28,746 nucleotides of DNA from JBFHDX01 sp041584475. Lineage in GTDB: Bacteria > Pseudomonadota > Alphaproteobacteria > UBA8366 > JADFVY01. The DNA lies in the NCBI GenBank assembly GCA_041584475.1, contig JBFHDX010000042.1:1-28746 (forward strand), given 5' to 3'. Within the stretch, counting starts at the first letter, position 1, and every line of letters starts with the position of its first letter. The translations under genes were made by a program, and so were the position numbers. Of the stretch, positions 6,851 to 16,725 are shown piece after piece. A model generated the notes under the pieces. It did no database searches, had not been told where the DNA came from, and was given only the letters and a program-made list of their open reading frames with translations.

Positions 6851-7165
6851 ATGAAAGCTGCATTGCTGCTCACGGGCGGCGGCCCTCTCGTTATCGTGAC
6901 GTCACACGATTCGCTCACGGCATCGCCCTTGCTGGACAAGCTCGAAGGCAAGGGGATCGAGAAATTCATCGCCTATGAGCTGCCGCTGTCGCTGGTCGAG
7001 GAGCGCTACGGCGGCCACTTCCCGGTCGTCATGCGCGACCTGCGGGAATCGGACGATCTGCGCGTCGTCGATTTCAATGGCGAGCGGGCCTTCCGGCTGT
7101 TCCATCTGTCGGAGCTGGGAGCCCCGATCCTGTACGAGAAAGAGGCGGCGGTGCTGCCGGCGTAG
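6851..7165 (+). CDS. Conserved-looking small cytoplasmic protein, function unknown
   Basis: A 104-residue protein I cannot assign to a family. It has no signal peptide or membrane segment; the start MKAALLLTGGGPLVIVTSHDS is a beta-strand-like segment rather than a leader. A patterned alpha/beta composition, an FIAYELPLSLVEERYGGHFPVVMRDL middle part and an FRLFHLSELGAPILYE end suggest a compact folded domain. A near-perfect AAGGAGG lies 8 bases before ATG 6851, supporting real translation. It converges on ispB, whose end is 13 bp away. Confidence 0.72.
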   Translation: MKAALLLTGGGPLVIVTSHDSLTASPLLDKLEGKGIEKFIAYELPLSLVEERYGGHFPVVMRDLRESDDLRVVDFNGERAFRLFHLSELGAPILYEKEAAVLPA

Positions 7166-7178
7166 CGTCGCCGGACCG

Positions 7179-8219
7179 TCAGTACGCCCGCTCTACCGCG
7201 AAATCGACCGCTTCGGCGAGTGCCGAGCGGATGGGTCCCTCCGGGAAGCCGCGCAGCGCGCCTTTGGCGCGATCGGCGTAGTCGCGAGCCCGCGCCGCGG
7301 TCTCATCGAGCGCCCGGTATTTGCGCATCAGCGCGATGGCGTGTCCGAGGTCGCCCTCGCGTTGTTCAAGGTCCTCGAGCGTGCGTTTCCAGAATGTACG
7401 ATCCTCCGAGCTGCCCCGGTCGATGGCGATGACCACCGGAAGGCTCATCTTGCCCTCGCGGAAATCGTCGCCGACCGTCTTGCCGAGTTGCGCCTGCAGC
7501 GCCGAGTAATCGAGGACGTCATCGATGAGCTGGAACGCGATGCCCAGGTTCAAGCCGTAATCAGCCAGCGCCTGCTGTTCCCGGGGAGGCCGGCCCGCGA
7601 CGACGGCACCGACCTCCGCGGCAGCGGCGAACAGCGTCGCCGTCTTGCAACGGATGACCTCGAGATAGGCGGTCTCGTCGGTCGCCGTGTCGTTGGTCGT
7701 GATGAGTTGCAGCACTTCGCCCTCGGCGATGACGGCGGAGGCGTTCGAGAGAATCCGCAGCACTTCCAGCGAGCCGTCGGCGACCATGAGCTGGAATGCG
7801 CGGGAAAACAGGAAGTCGCCGACCAGAACCGAGGCCTGGTTTCCCCACACCGCGTTGGCCGACTCCCGGCCGCGGCGCAGCAGCGATTCATCGACCACGT
7901 CGTCGTGCAGCAGCGTTGCCGTATGAATGAACTCGACGCACGCAGCGAGGGCGACATGGCGGCTGCCTTCGTGGCCGCACAAGCGCGCCGCGGCGAGCGT
8001 CAGCATCGGCCGCAGGCGCTTGCCGCCAGCCGCGATGATATGGCCGGCAAGCTGCGGGATGAGCGCCACCGGACTTTGCATCTTCTCGATGATGAGACGA
8101 TTGACCTCGGCCATATCGTCGGAAACGAGACGGTGGAGAGGGACGAGCGACGGCTTTTCGGCCGTCACGACGCCATGCGCCTTCCCCGTGCGATGCTTCT
8201 CGGCGCCGACTATAGCCAC
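7179..8219 (-). CDS. ispB: Polyprenyl diphosphate synthase (octaprenyl/decaprenyl type)
   Basis: A 346-residue trans-isoprenyl diphosphate synthase that elongates farnesyl diphosphate with isopentenyl diphosphate to make the ubiquinone side chain. Numbered from GTG 8219, it shows GGKRLRP at 65-71, the first aspartate motif DDVVD at 106-110 followed by RRGR, the conserved EGEVLQL at 166-172, and the second aspartate motif DDVLD at 233-237. The frame extends to ATG 8267, but that ATG lies inside a good promoter -10 element and lacks a ribosome binding site, whereas GTG 8219 has GGGGAG five bases upstream. Chain length (C40, C45 or C50) cannot be read safely from sequence alone. The gene is divergent from the DUF2007-methyltransferase gene, a familiar alphaproteobacterial arrangement. 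Confidence 0.92.
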   Translation of the reverse strand: MAIVGAEKHRTGKAHGVVTAEKPSLVPLHRLVSDDMAEVNRLIIEKMQSPVALIPQLAGHIIAAGGKRLRPMLTLAAARLCGHEGSRHVALAACVEFIHTATLLHDDVVDESLLRRGRESANAVWGNQASVLVGDFLFSRAFQLMVADGSLEVLRILSNASAVIAEGEVLQLITTNDTATDETAYLEVIRCKTATLFAAAAEVGAVVAGRPPREQQALADYGLNLGIAFQLIDDVLDYSALQAQLGKTVGDDFREGKMSLPVVIAIDRGSSEDRTFWKRTLEDLEQREGDLGHAIALMRKYRALDETAARARDYADRAKGALRGFPEGPIRSALAEAVDFAVERAY

Positions 8220-8262
8220 GCGTGCTCCCCTCTCCCTGCGACGGGCTTGCGAACTTGCAGCG

Positions 8263-8290
8263 AGCATAGTTTAACCCAGCCCATGGTCAA
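8263..8290 (-). promoter_or_regulatory. Promoter of ispB
   Basis: On the minus strand TTGACC (8290-8285), a 16-bp spacer and TATGCT (8268-8263). Transcription would begin near 8256, well inside the longer open frame, which is why the start at 8219 is preferred. A dyad, TGGTC-N5-GACCA (8284-8298), covers the -35 box and lies between the divergent genes, so it could be an operator. Confidence 0.55.
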
Positions 8291-8319
8291 GTGGACCAAA
8301 AAGCGCACATGATAAAGCG

Positions 8320-9270
8320 ATGAAAGAGCTTTTGCGCTCAACGGACCCGGTCCGGCTGTCGTGGGTGTCGGCGTTGCTGGCCGGGGAGAACATCGAGGTG
8401 ATCATCCTCGATACGCACATGAGCTTCGCCGATGGGTCGGTCGTTGCGATCCCGCGGCGAGTCATGGTGGCGGACGAGGATTTCGAGGCGGCCTGTCGCC
8501 TGCTGTCCGAAGCGGGAGAGCTGGACGCCGGAACGGATGCCGATCGCGCCGATACGCTGCTCGGCGGCGCCGTGCGCCTGCGGCAACCCAGAACAGGCTA
8601 TCGCGTGGCGATCGATCCGGTACTCCTCGCGGCCTCGGTGCCGGCGGCGTCGGCGGGCCGACTGCTCGATGTCGGGACGGGTGCAGGGGCTGCCGCCCTG
8701 TGCTATGCCCGTCGCGTACCCGGTGCCAGCGTTGCCGGGCTCGAATTGCAGCCGGATTTCGCGCGACTGGCGCGCGAAAACGTCGAACTGAACGGGCTGT
8801 CGGGGCGTGTCGAGATCGTCGAGGGCGATCTGCTGCAGCCGCCGGAAAGCCTCGTTATCGGCAGCTTCGATCATGTCATCGCGAATCCGCCCTACCTGCC
8901 GCAACACAGGGCCGACCCGCCGCCGCAGGAGTCGAAGGCGTCGGCCAACGTCGAGGGCGCGACGACGCTCGCCGACTGGCTCAAGTTCGCCCTCGCCATG
9001 GTCAGGCCGAAGGGCGGGATCACCTTCATTCATCGCGCCGACCGGCTCGACGATCTGCTGGCGTTGCTGCACCATCGCGCCGGCGGCATCGTCGTCTTTC
9101 CGCTGTGGCCGAAGGCGGGGCGCGAAGCCAAACGGGTGATCGTACGCGCGAGGCCTGGTGTGCGAACGCCCATGCGCCTCGGCGCGGGGCTGGTCCTGCA
9201 CAACGAGGACGGCAGTTACACGGCGCGGGCGCTCGCGGTGTTGCGCGACGGTGAAGCGCTGACGGTTTGA
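8320..9270 (+). CDS. DUF2007 domain fused to a TrmN6-like tRNA adenine methyltransferase
   Basis: A 316-residue protein with two parts. Residues 1-66 (MKELLRSTDPVRLSWVSALL, later IPRRVMVADEDFEAACRLL) are a DUF2007 domain, a small alpha/beta module of unknown signalling or binding role. From about residue 78 it is a class I SAM-dependent methyltransferase: LLGGAVRLRQPRTGYRVAIDPVLLAA, motif I DVGTGAG at 117-123, an acidic GLELQPD at 140-146, and the N6-adenine motif NPPY at 189-192. This matches the TrmN6/YfiC group that methylates A37 of tRNA-Val. In many relatives I recall the DUF2007 part as a separate gene; here the linker is continuous in frame. The ribosome binding site is weak (GATAAAG), but the start fits the domain. 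Confidence 0.87.
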   Translation: MKELLRSTDPVRLSWVSALLAGENIEVIILDTHMSFADGSVVAIPRRVMVADEDFEAACRLLSEAGELDAGTDADRADTLLGGAVRLRQPRTGYRVAIDPVLLAASVPAASAGRLLDVGTGAGAAALCYARRVPGASVAGLELQPDFARLARENVELNGLSGRVEIVEGDLLQPPESLVIGSFDHVIANPPYLPQHRADPPPQESKASANVEGATTLADWLKFALAMVRPKGGITFIHRADRLDDLLALLHHRAGGIVVFPLWPKAGREAKRVIVRARPGVRTPMRLGAGLVLHNEDGSYTARALAVLRDGEALTV

Positions 9271-9310
9271 CGTCGCCGGGTTCGCGGCCGGCACGCCCGT
9301 GCATTGCGGC

Positions 9311-9339
9311 TTGTGGGCATCCGGGACCCTCCTTATGTT
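9311..9339 (+). promoter_or_regulatory. Promoter of the S49 peptidase gene
   Basis: TTGTGG at 9311-9316, a 17-bp spacer and TATGTT at 9334-9339. Transcription should start about 7 bases on, at or next to ATG 9347, so the message may be nearly leaderless. Confidence 0.5.
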
Positions 9340-9346
9340 AGCCGCC

Positions 9347-10216
9347 ATGAGGCTTCCGCAACGAGAGAGCCGCCTGGAGCGCATTCCACTGATCGGCAAC
9401 TGGCTGGCCACGAAGTTCTCCGGCGCCCCGGTTGTCGGCGTGCTTCGGTTCTCGGGGATCATCGGACAGGTCGGCGTCGGACGCCGGGGCATTACGCTCG
9501 ACGATATGGCCTCGCCGATCGAGCGCGCGTTCAAGCTGTCGCGACTCGCGGCGGTCGCGATCGCGGTCAACTCGCCGGGCGGCTCGCCGGTGCAGTCGGC
9601 GCTGATCGCCGCGCGAATCCGCGTGCTGGCCGAAGAACACGAGGTGCCGGTCTATGCGTTCTGCGAGGACGTTGCCGCCTCGGGCGGTTACTGGCTCGCC
9701 TGCGCGGCCGACCACATCTATGCCGATGGCGCCTCGGTGGTCGGGTCGATCGGTGTCATCTCGGCGAGCTTCGGCTTTCCCGCCTTGCTGGAGAAGCTCG
9801 GCGTGGAGCGACGTATCCACACAGCCGGTGATTCAAAGGCCATGCTCGACCCGTTCCGGCCCGAGGACCCGAAAGATGTCAAGCGACTCGCGGAAATCCA
9901 GGAGGACGTGCACGACCAGTTCAAGGCCTGGGTCAAGGAACGCCGCGGCGCCCGCTTGAACGCCCCCGAATCCAAGCTGTTCGACGGCACCATATGGACC
10001 GGCCGCAAGGCTGAAAAGCTGGGCTTGATCGACGGCGTCGGCGAGCTTCGTGCGGTCATGCGCGACAAGTACGGCGAAAGGGTGAGGCTGCGACCCATTC
10101 GCGTGCCGCGCGGCTGGCTCCAGCGACGGTTCGGCGTCGGCCGAGGATCCGATTACGCGGCCGATCTGCTGGCGGTGCTCGAGGAGCGCGCCATCTGGGC
10201 CCGCTTCGGACTGTAA
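9347..10216 (+). CDS. S49 family signal peptide peptidase (SppA-like)
   Basis: A 289-residue serine/lysine protease of the short SppA type, related to enzymes that clear signal peptides or membrane protein fragments. AVNSPGGSPVQS at 73-84 is the oxyanion region, the nucleophile is Ser112 in DVAASGGYWLACAAD, and the general base is Lys164 in AGDSKAMLDPF. The Ser-Lys distance of 52 residues equals that of Bacillus SppA (Ser147/Lys199). There is no N-terminal membrane segment, unlike classic SppA, although WLATKFSGAPVVGVLRF could dip into the membrane. The frame also offers GTG 9299 and ATG 9335; ATG 9347 is preferred from the promoter position and the arginine-rich start common in relatives. 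It precedes glyQS, as in many alphaproteobacteria. Confidence 0.9.
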   Translation: MRLPQRESRLERIPLIGNWLATKFSGAPVVGVLRFSGIIGQVGVGRRGITLDDMASPIERAFKLSRLAAVAIAVNSPGGSPVQSALIAARIRVLAEEHEVPVYAFCEDVAASGGYWLACAADHIYADGASVVGSIGVISASFGFPALLEKLGVERRIHTAGDSKAMLDPFRPEDPKDVKRLAEIQEDVHDQFKAWVKERRGARLNAPESKLFDGTIWTGRKAEKLGLIDGVGELRAVMRDKYGERVRLRPIRVPRGWLQRRFGVGRGSDYAADLLAVLEERAIWARFGL

Positions 10217-10224
10217 TACGCGGC

Positions 10225-10238
10225 GCCGCAGCTGCGGC
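10225..10238. repeat. 14-bp perfect palindrome between the peptidase and small membrane genes
   Basis: GCCGCAGCTGCGGC reads the same on both strands and lies 9 bp past the peptidase stop. As RNA it would form only a 5-bp stem with no T tract, so I do not call it a terminator. Confidence 0.5.
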
Positions 10239-10256
10239 CGCACAACGGGAAAAGGC

Positions 10257-10499
10257 ATGTTCGGATTCGGATTGACGAAACTGCTCGTCCTCGTCGCGAT
10301 CATCGCGGCGGTCTGGTATGGCTTCAAGTTCGTCGGCCGCCTCGACGACGCACGGCGGGAGCAGCAGGGTGGCCGGTCGCCCCGCCAGGCCGCCGCCAGC
10401 GGCCGGGACGTCGAGGACACGGTCGAGTGCCCGGTATGCGGGGCCTACGTCGTCGCCCGTTCAGCCGACCCCTGCGATCGCCCCGATTGTCCCTATTGA
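10257..10499 (+). CDS. Small membrane-anchored zinc-ribbon protein
   Basis: An 80-residue protein. Residues 5-27 are one membrane span (LTKLLVLVAIIAAVWYGFKFV). A charged linker follows, then a C-terminal Cys-rich knuckle: CPVC, then CDRPDC before the final Pro-Tyr, four cysteines in the form C-x2-C...C-x4-C suited to binding one zinc. With the N-terminus outside or short, the ribbon would face the cytoplasm. GGGAAAAGG lies directly upstream of ATG 10257. It sits 40 bp after the peptidase gene and before the glyQ promoter, so it is probably co-transcribed with the peptidase. Similar proteins near glyQ occur in relatives as far as I recall, without an assigned function. Confidence 0.82.
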   Translation: MFGFGLTKLLVLVAIIAAVWYGFKFVGRLDDARREQQGGRSPRQAAASGRDVEDTVECPVCGAYVVARSADPCDRPDCPY

Positions 10500-10517
10500 G
10501 GCCGGCGTGCATCGCCG

Positions 10518-10546
10518 TTGACCGCCCTCTTCGGCCCCGTTATGTT
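10518..10546 (+). promoter_or_regulatory. Promoter of glyQS
   Basis: TTGACC at 10518-10523, 17-bp spacer, TATGTT at 10541-10546; the best sigma-70-type promoter in the window. Transcription should start near 10553, 39 bases before glyQ. The -10 lies in the left arm of a 13-bp dyad. Confidence 0.65.
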
Positions 10547-10575
10547 GCGCCGCACATAACGGGGCCACGGCCCCG
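10533..10575. repeat. 13-bp perfect dyad and overlapping second hairpin at the glyQ promoter
   Basis: GGCCCCGTTATGT (10533-10545) is the exact inverse of ACATAACGGGGCC (10554-10566), with an 8-base spacer. The right arm can instead pair with GGCCCCG (10569-10575), so two structures exclude each other. The dyad spans from the -10 to about +14, a place typical of a repressor operator. On a transcript reading through from the upstream gene it could act as an RNA switch. Confidence 0.75.
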
Positions 10576-10591
10576 ACATGCGGGTTCGGAA

Positions 10592-11455
10592 ATGGCCTCC
10601 GACATCAGTTTCCAGTCGCTGATCCTGAAGCTTCACGATTACTGGTCGGACCATGGCTGCGTGATCCTGCAGCCCTATGACATGGAGGTCGGTGCCGGCA
10701 CGTTTCATCCCGCTACGACGCTGCGCGCGCTCGGGCCCGAGCCCTGGAACGCCGCCTATGTGCAGCCGTCGCGCCGACCCACCGACGGCCGCTACGGCGA
10801 GAACCCGAACCGGCTACAGCACTACTACCAGTACCAGGTCATTCTCAAGCCGTCGCCGCAGGACAGCCAGCAGCTCTACCTCGACTCGCTGGGTCATCTC
10901 GGCATCGACGCGATGCAGCACGACATACGGTTCGTCGAGGACGACTGGGAGAGCCCGACGCTCGGTGCCTGGGGGCTGGGCTGGGAGGTCTGGTGCGACG
11001 GCATGGAGGTGACGCAGTTCACCTACTTCCAGCAGGTCGGCGGCATCGAATGCAACCCGGTCTCGTGCGAGCTGACCTACGGACTCGAGCGGCTGGCGAT
11101 GTACGTGCAGGGGGTCGAGAACGTCTTCGAGCTTGATTTCAATGGCACGGGCGTCAAGTACGGTGACGTCTTCCTGCAGGCCGAGCGCGAATTCTCGGCC
11201 CACAATTTCGAGCGCGCCGACACCGGTATGCTGTCGCGCCATTTCGCGGATGCCGAGGCGGAATGCCGGTCGCTGGTCGAGGCGAAGCTGCCCCTGCCGG
11301 CCTACGACCAGTGCCTGAAGGCGAGTCACCTGTTCAACCTGCTGGATGCTCGCGGCGTCGTCTCGGTCACCGAGCGTCAGGCCTATATCGGTCGCGTGCG
11401 CGCGCTGGCGAAATCCTGCTGCGAGGGCTGGCTCGCCTCGCGGGGGCATCTCTAG
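10592..11455 (+). CDS. glyQ: Glycyl-tRNA synthetase alpha subunit
   Basis: The 287-residue catalytic subunit of the bacterial (alpha-beta)2 glycyl-tRNA synthetase, which joins glycine to tRNA-Gly. Diagnostic segments are FQSLILKLHDYWSDHGC near the start, QPYDMEVGAGTFHPATTLRALGPEPW, AYVQPSRRPTDGRYGENPNR, the motif 2-like LQHYYQYQVILKPSP and ECNPVSCELTYGLERLAMY. The length equals the family's. ATG 10592 is chosen over upstream codons of the same frame (to 10427) because the family begins here and those codons overlap the promoter. Stop and glyS start are 3 bases apart, so the two subunits are translationally coupled. Confidence 0.98.
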   Translation: MASDISFQSLILKLHDYWSDHGCVILQPYDMEVGAGTFHPATTLRALGPEPWNAAYVQPSRRPTDGRYGENPNRLQHYYQYQVILKPSPQDSQQLYLDSLGHLGIDAMQHDIRFVEDDWESPTLGAWGLGWEVWCDGMEVTQFTYFQQVGGIECNPVSCELTYGLERLAMYVQGVENVFELDFNGTGVKYGDVFLQAEREFSAHNFERADTGMLSRHFADAEAECRSLVEAKLPLPAYDQCLKASHLFNLLDARGVVSVTERQAYIGRVRALAKSCCEGWLASRGHL

Positions 11456-11458
11456 GTC

Positions 11459-13546
11459 ATGCCGGAACTGCTGTTGGAGGTGCTCTCCGAGGAGATCCCG
11501 GCGCGCATGCAGGCGCGCGCGGCGGAAGACCTCCAGCGTCTGGTACTCGAGGGGCTGAAGGGCGCAGGGCTGGCATTTGCCGAAGCCCGCGCCTTCGGCG
11601 CGCCGCGCCGCCTTGCACTGGTGGTCGAGGGCATCCCCAAACGCCAGCCGGATCTTCGCGACGAACGGAAGGGACCGCGGGTCGGTGCGCCCGACAAGGC
11701 GATCGCCGGCTTCCTCAAGAGCGCCGGGCTCGACTCGCTGGAACAGTGCGAGAAGCGCGAATCGCCGAAGGGCGACGTCTGGGTCGCGGTGATCGAGCGC
11801 GCCGGACGCGCCAGCAAGGACGTGCTGCCCGCGATCATCGTCGACGCGATCCGACGAATGGCGTGGCCGAAATCGATGCGCTGGGCGGGCAACACGCTGC
11901 GCTGGGTGCGGCCCCTCCATTCGATTCTGGCGACCTTCGACAACCAGCAGCTGGACGGCGAGGTCGAGCTGGGCGAGCAGACCATCGGCTTCGGCCATAC
12001 GACGCGGGGCCATCGATTCCTCTCGCCGGACTACATCGCGGCGACCAGCTTCGACGACTATCTGCAAGGCCTGAAGCACGCGCGCGTCATTCTCGACCCG
12101 GCGGAACGCCGCCGCATCATCGCCGCGCGGCTCGATGAGCTGGCAACGCAGCAGGGTCTCACGGTGCGGGAGGACCCCGGGCTGCTCGACGAGGTGACGG
12201 GGCTCGTCGAATGGCCGGTCGTGCTGCTCGGGCGTATCGACGATGCGTTCATGGATCTGCCGCCCGAGGTCCTGACCACGGCGATGCGCACGCACCAGAA
12301 ATATTTCGCGCTCCGGCAGAGCGATGGCTCGCTGGCTTCCCGGTTCGCGATGGTCTCGAACATGGAGACCGCCGATGGCGGCAAGAAGATCGTCGCCGGC
12401 AACGAGCGCGTGCTGCGCGCCCGGCTGGCCGATGCGCGTTTCTTCTGGGACCAGGATCGCAAGCGGACGCTGGCCAGCCGCACGACGCAGCTGGGCGAGA
12501 TCGTCTTCCACGCAAAGCTCGGGACGCTGGACGAGAAGGCCGACCGCATGCAGGCGCTGGCGGTCGAGATCGCCAGACACGTACCTCACTCGGAGCGTGA
12601 CCACGTGCGGGCGGCAGCCCGCCTCGCCAAGGCCGATCTGGTGACCGGGATGGTCGGCGAGTTCCCCGAGCTGCAGGGCGTCATGGGACGATACTACGCG
12701 CTCGCGGACGGCGAGGATGAGGGCGTCGCGGATGCGATCCGCGATCACTATTCGCCGCTCGGCCCCAACGATGCGTGCCCGTCGGCGCCGGTTTCGGTCT
12801 GCGTCGCGCTCGCCGACAAGATCGACACGCTGTCCGGCTTCTGGGCGATCGGCGAGACGCCGACCGGATCGAAGGACCCCTACGCGTTGCGGCGTGCGGC
12901 GCTGGGCGTGATTCGGCTGGTCCTCGAGAACGGCCTGAGGCTGCCGCTGCTCGCAATGTTCAAGGCGGCCAGCGGCGGCTATGGCAAGAAGATCGCCGGC
13001 TCGCGCCCAAGTACCCGCGAGACCGACCTGCTCGCGTTCTTCGCCGACCGGCTGAAGGTGCATCTGCGCGAGAGGGGCGTGCGCCACGATCTGATCGCGG
13101 CCGTCTTCGCGCTCGGCGGCGAGGACGACCTGGTGCGTCTGCTGGCGCGGGTGGACGCGCTACAGGCATTCATCGCCAGTGACGACGGGGCGAACCTGTT
13201 GACGGCGTATCGCCGGGCGGCCAACATCCTGCGCATCGAGGAGAAGCGGGATGGCGTTTCCTACGACGAGGCGCCGGACGGCAAGGGCTTCGTGCAGGAC
13301 GAGGAGGCGGCGCTCGCGCGTGCGCTCGAGTCGGCGTCGACCGCCGTGCGGGCGGCGATCGCGAAAGAGGATTTCACCGGAGCCATGTCGGCGCTGGCCG
13401 CCCTGCGCGCTCCGGTCGACGCGTTCTTCGACGAGGTGACCGTCAATGCGGAGGATCCCGCGCTGCGCACCAACCGATTGCGGCTGCTGTCGCGGATCCG
13501 GGCCACCATGGGCAGAATCGCGGATTTCGGCCAGATAGAGGGATAA
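11459..13546 (+). CDS. glyS: Glycyl-tRNA synthetase beta subunit
   Basis: The 695-residue beta subunit, full length for the family, needed for tRNA-Gly recognition. It starts MPELLLEVLSEEIPARMQ, the family hallmark, and continues with FGAPRRLALVVEGIPKRQPD and MRWAGNTLRWVRPLHSILA. The HD-like core includes FPELQGVMGRYYALADGED and, later, ADKIDTLSGFWAIGETPTGSKDPYALRRAALG. The C-terminal anticodon-binding-like helical part ends RIRATMGRIADFGQIEG. It begins 3 bases after glyQ and ends 8 bases before the ppdK start, so all three genes are likely one operon. Confidence 0.98.
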   Translation: MPELLLEVLSEEIPARMQARAAEDLQRLVLEGLKGAGLAFAEARAFGAPRRLALVVEGIPKRQPDLRDERKGPRVGAPDKAIAGFLKSAGLDSLEQCEKRESPKGDVWVAVIERAGRASKDVLPAIIVDAIRRMAWPKSMRWAGNTLRWVRPLHSILATFDNQQLDGEVELGEQTIGFGHTTRGHRFLSPDYIAATSFDDYLQGLKHARVILDPAERRRIIAARLDELATQQGLTVREDPGLLDEVTGLVEWPVVLLGRIDDAFMDLPPEVLTTAMRTHQKYFALRQSDGSLASRFAMVSNMETADGGKKIVAGNERVLRARLADARFFWDQDRKRTLASRTTQLGEIVFHAKLGTLDEKADRMQALAVEIARHVPHSERDHVRAAARLAKADLVTGMVGEFPELQGVMGRYYALADGEDEGVADAIRDHYSPLGPNDACPSAPVSVCVALADKIDTLSGFWAIGETPTGSKDPYALRRAALGVIRLVLENGLRLPLLAMFKAASGGYGKKIAGSRPSTRETDLLAFFADRLKVHLRERGVRHDLIAAVFALGGEDDLVRLLARVDALQAFIASDDGANLLTAYRRAANILRIEEKRDGVSYDEAPDGKGFVQDEEAALARALESASTAVRAAIAKEDFTGAMSALAALRAPVDAFFDEVTVNAEDPALRTNRLRLLSRIRATMGRIADFGQIEG

Positions 13547-13554
13547 GTGTCGAG

Positions 13555-16257
<2,703 letters not shown>

Positions 16258-16266
16258 GGTGCCGGG

Positions 16267-16302
16267 CACGACCGCGGGGTCTGGCGCGCTGCGCCGGTCG
16301 TG
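16267..16302 (+). other. Nested inverted repeat after ppdK
   Basis: An 8-bp perfect stem CACGACCG (16267-16274) with CGGTCGTG (16295-16302) encloses a second stem GGCGC-GCT-GCGCC (16283-16295). It lies 9 bp past the ppdK stop and before the VOC gene. There is no T tract; it may attenuate readthrough or be a 3' end structure. Confidence 0.4.
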
Positions 16303-16334
16303 TGGAAGGGCGCCGGCTAGCCTTGGAGAGCGAG

Positions 16335-16709
16335 ATGATCCTGACCCGCCTCGATCACTACACTATCGCCGCGGCCGACCTGGCCGCGACCCGGGATTTC
16401 TACGTCGGGGTGCTGGGGCTCGTCGAGGGGGAGCGGCCACCCTTCTCGTTTCCCGGCCATTGGCTCTATTGCGGCGATCATCCCGTCGTCCACCTGGTCG
16501 GCGGCGAACGCGCCCAGGGTGCCGGGACGGGCGGTGGCGCGGTCGACCATGTGGCCTTCGCCGGCCGGGATATCGAGGCGATGCGGGAGCGCCTCCGCGG
16601 CATCGGCATGGACTACCAAGAGCGCACGGTACCCGGCATCGGCCAGCGGCAGATCTTTCTGCACGATCCCAACGGCATCCGGATCGAGCTGAATTTTCCT
16701 ATGGATTGA
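16335..16709 (+). CDS. VOC (glyoxalase/bleomycin resistance) family protein
   Basis: A 124-residue single-module vicinal oxygen chelate protein, numbered from ATG 16335 with GGAGAG at 16325-16330, four bases before it. The two beta-alpha-beta-beta-beta repeats start LTRLDHYTIAAADLAATRDFY and GGAVDHVAFAGRDIEAMRERL. Likely metal ligands are His8, His53, His72 and Glu118 (in IRIELNF), the usual positions. DPNGIRIELNF at the end is typical. The upstream open frame back to 16155 only overlaps ppdK. The substrate is unknown; the size and sequence suggest a glyoxalase-, dioxygenase- or resistance-like member. It may be read from the ppdK transcript. Confidence 0.9.
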   Translation: MILTRLDHYTIAAADLAATRDFYVGVLGLVEGERPPFSFPGHWLYCGDHPVVHLVGGERAQGAGTGGGAVDHVAFAGRDIEAMRERLRGIGMDYQERTVPGIGQRQIFLHDPNGIRIELNFPMD

Positions 16710-16725
16710 GGCCGGACGGGAGGGG

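Noticed and set aside
10814..13087. 757-residue open frame on the minus strand opposite glyQ/glyS
   Set aside because: It is antisense to two certain genes, is rich in Arg, His and Asp in the way GC-rich shadow frames are, and has no recognisable domain or ribosome binding site.
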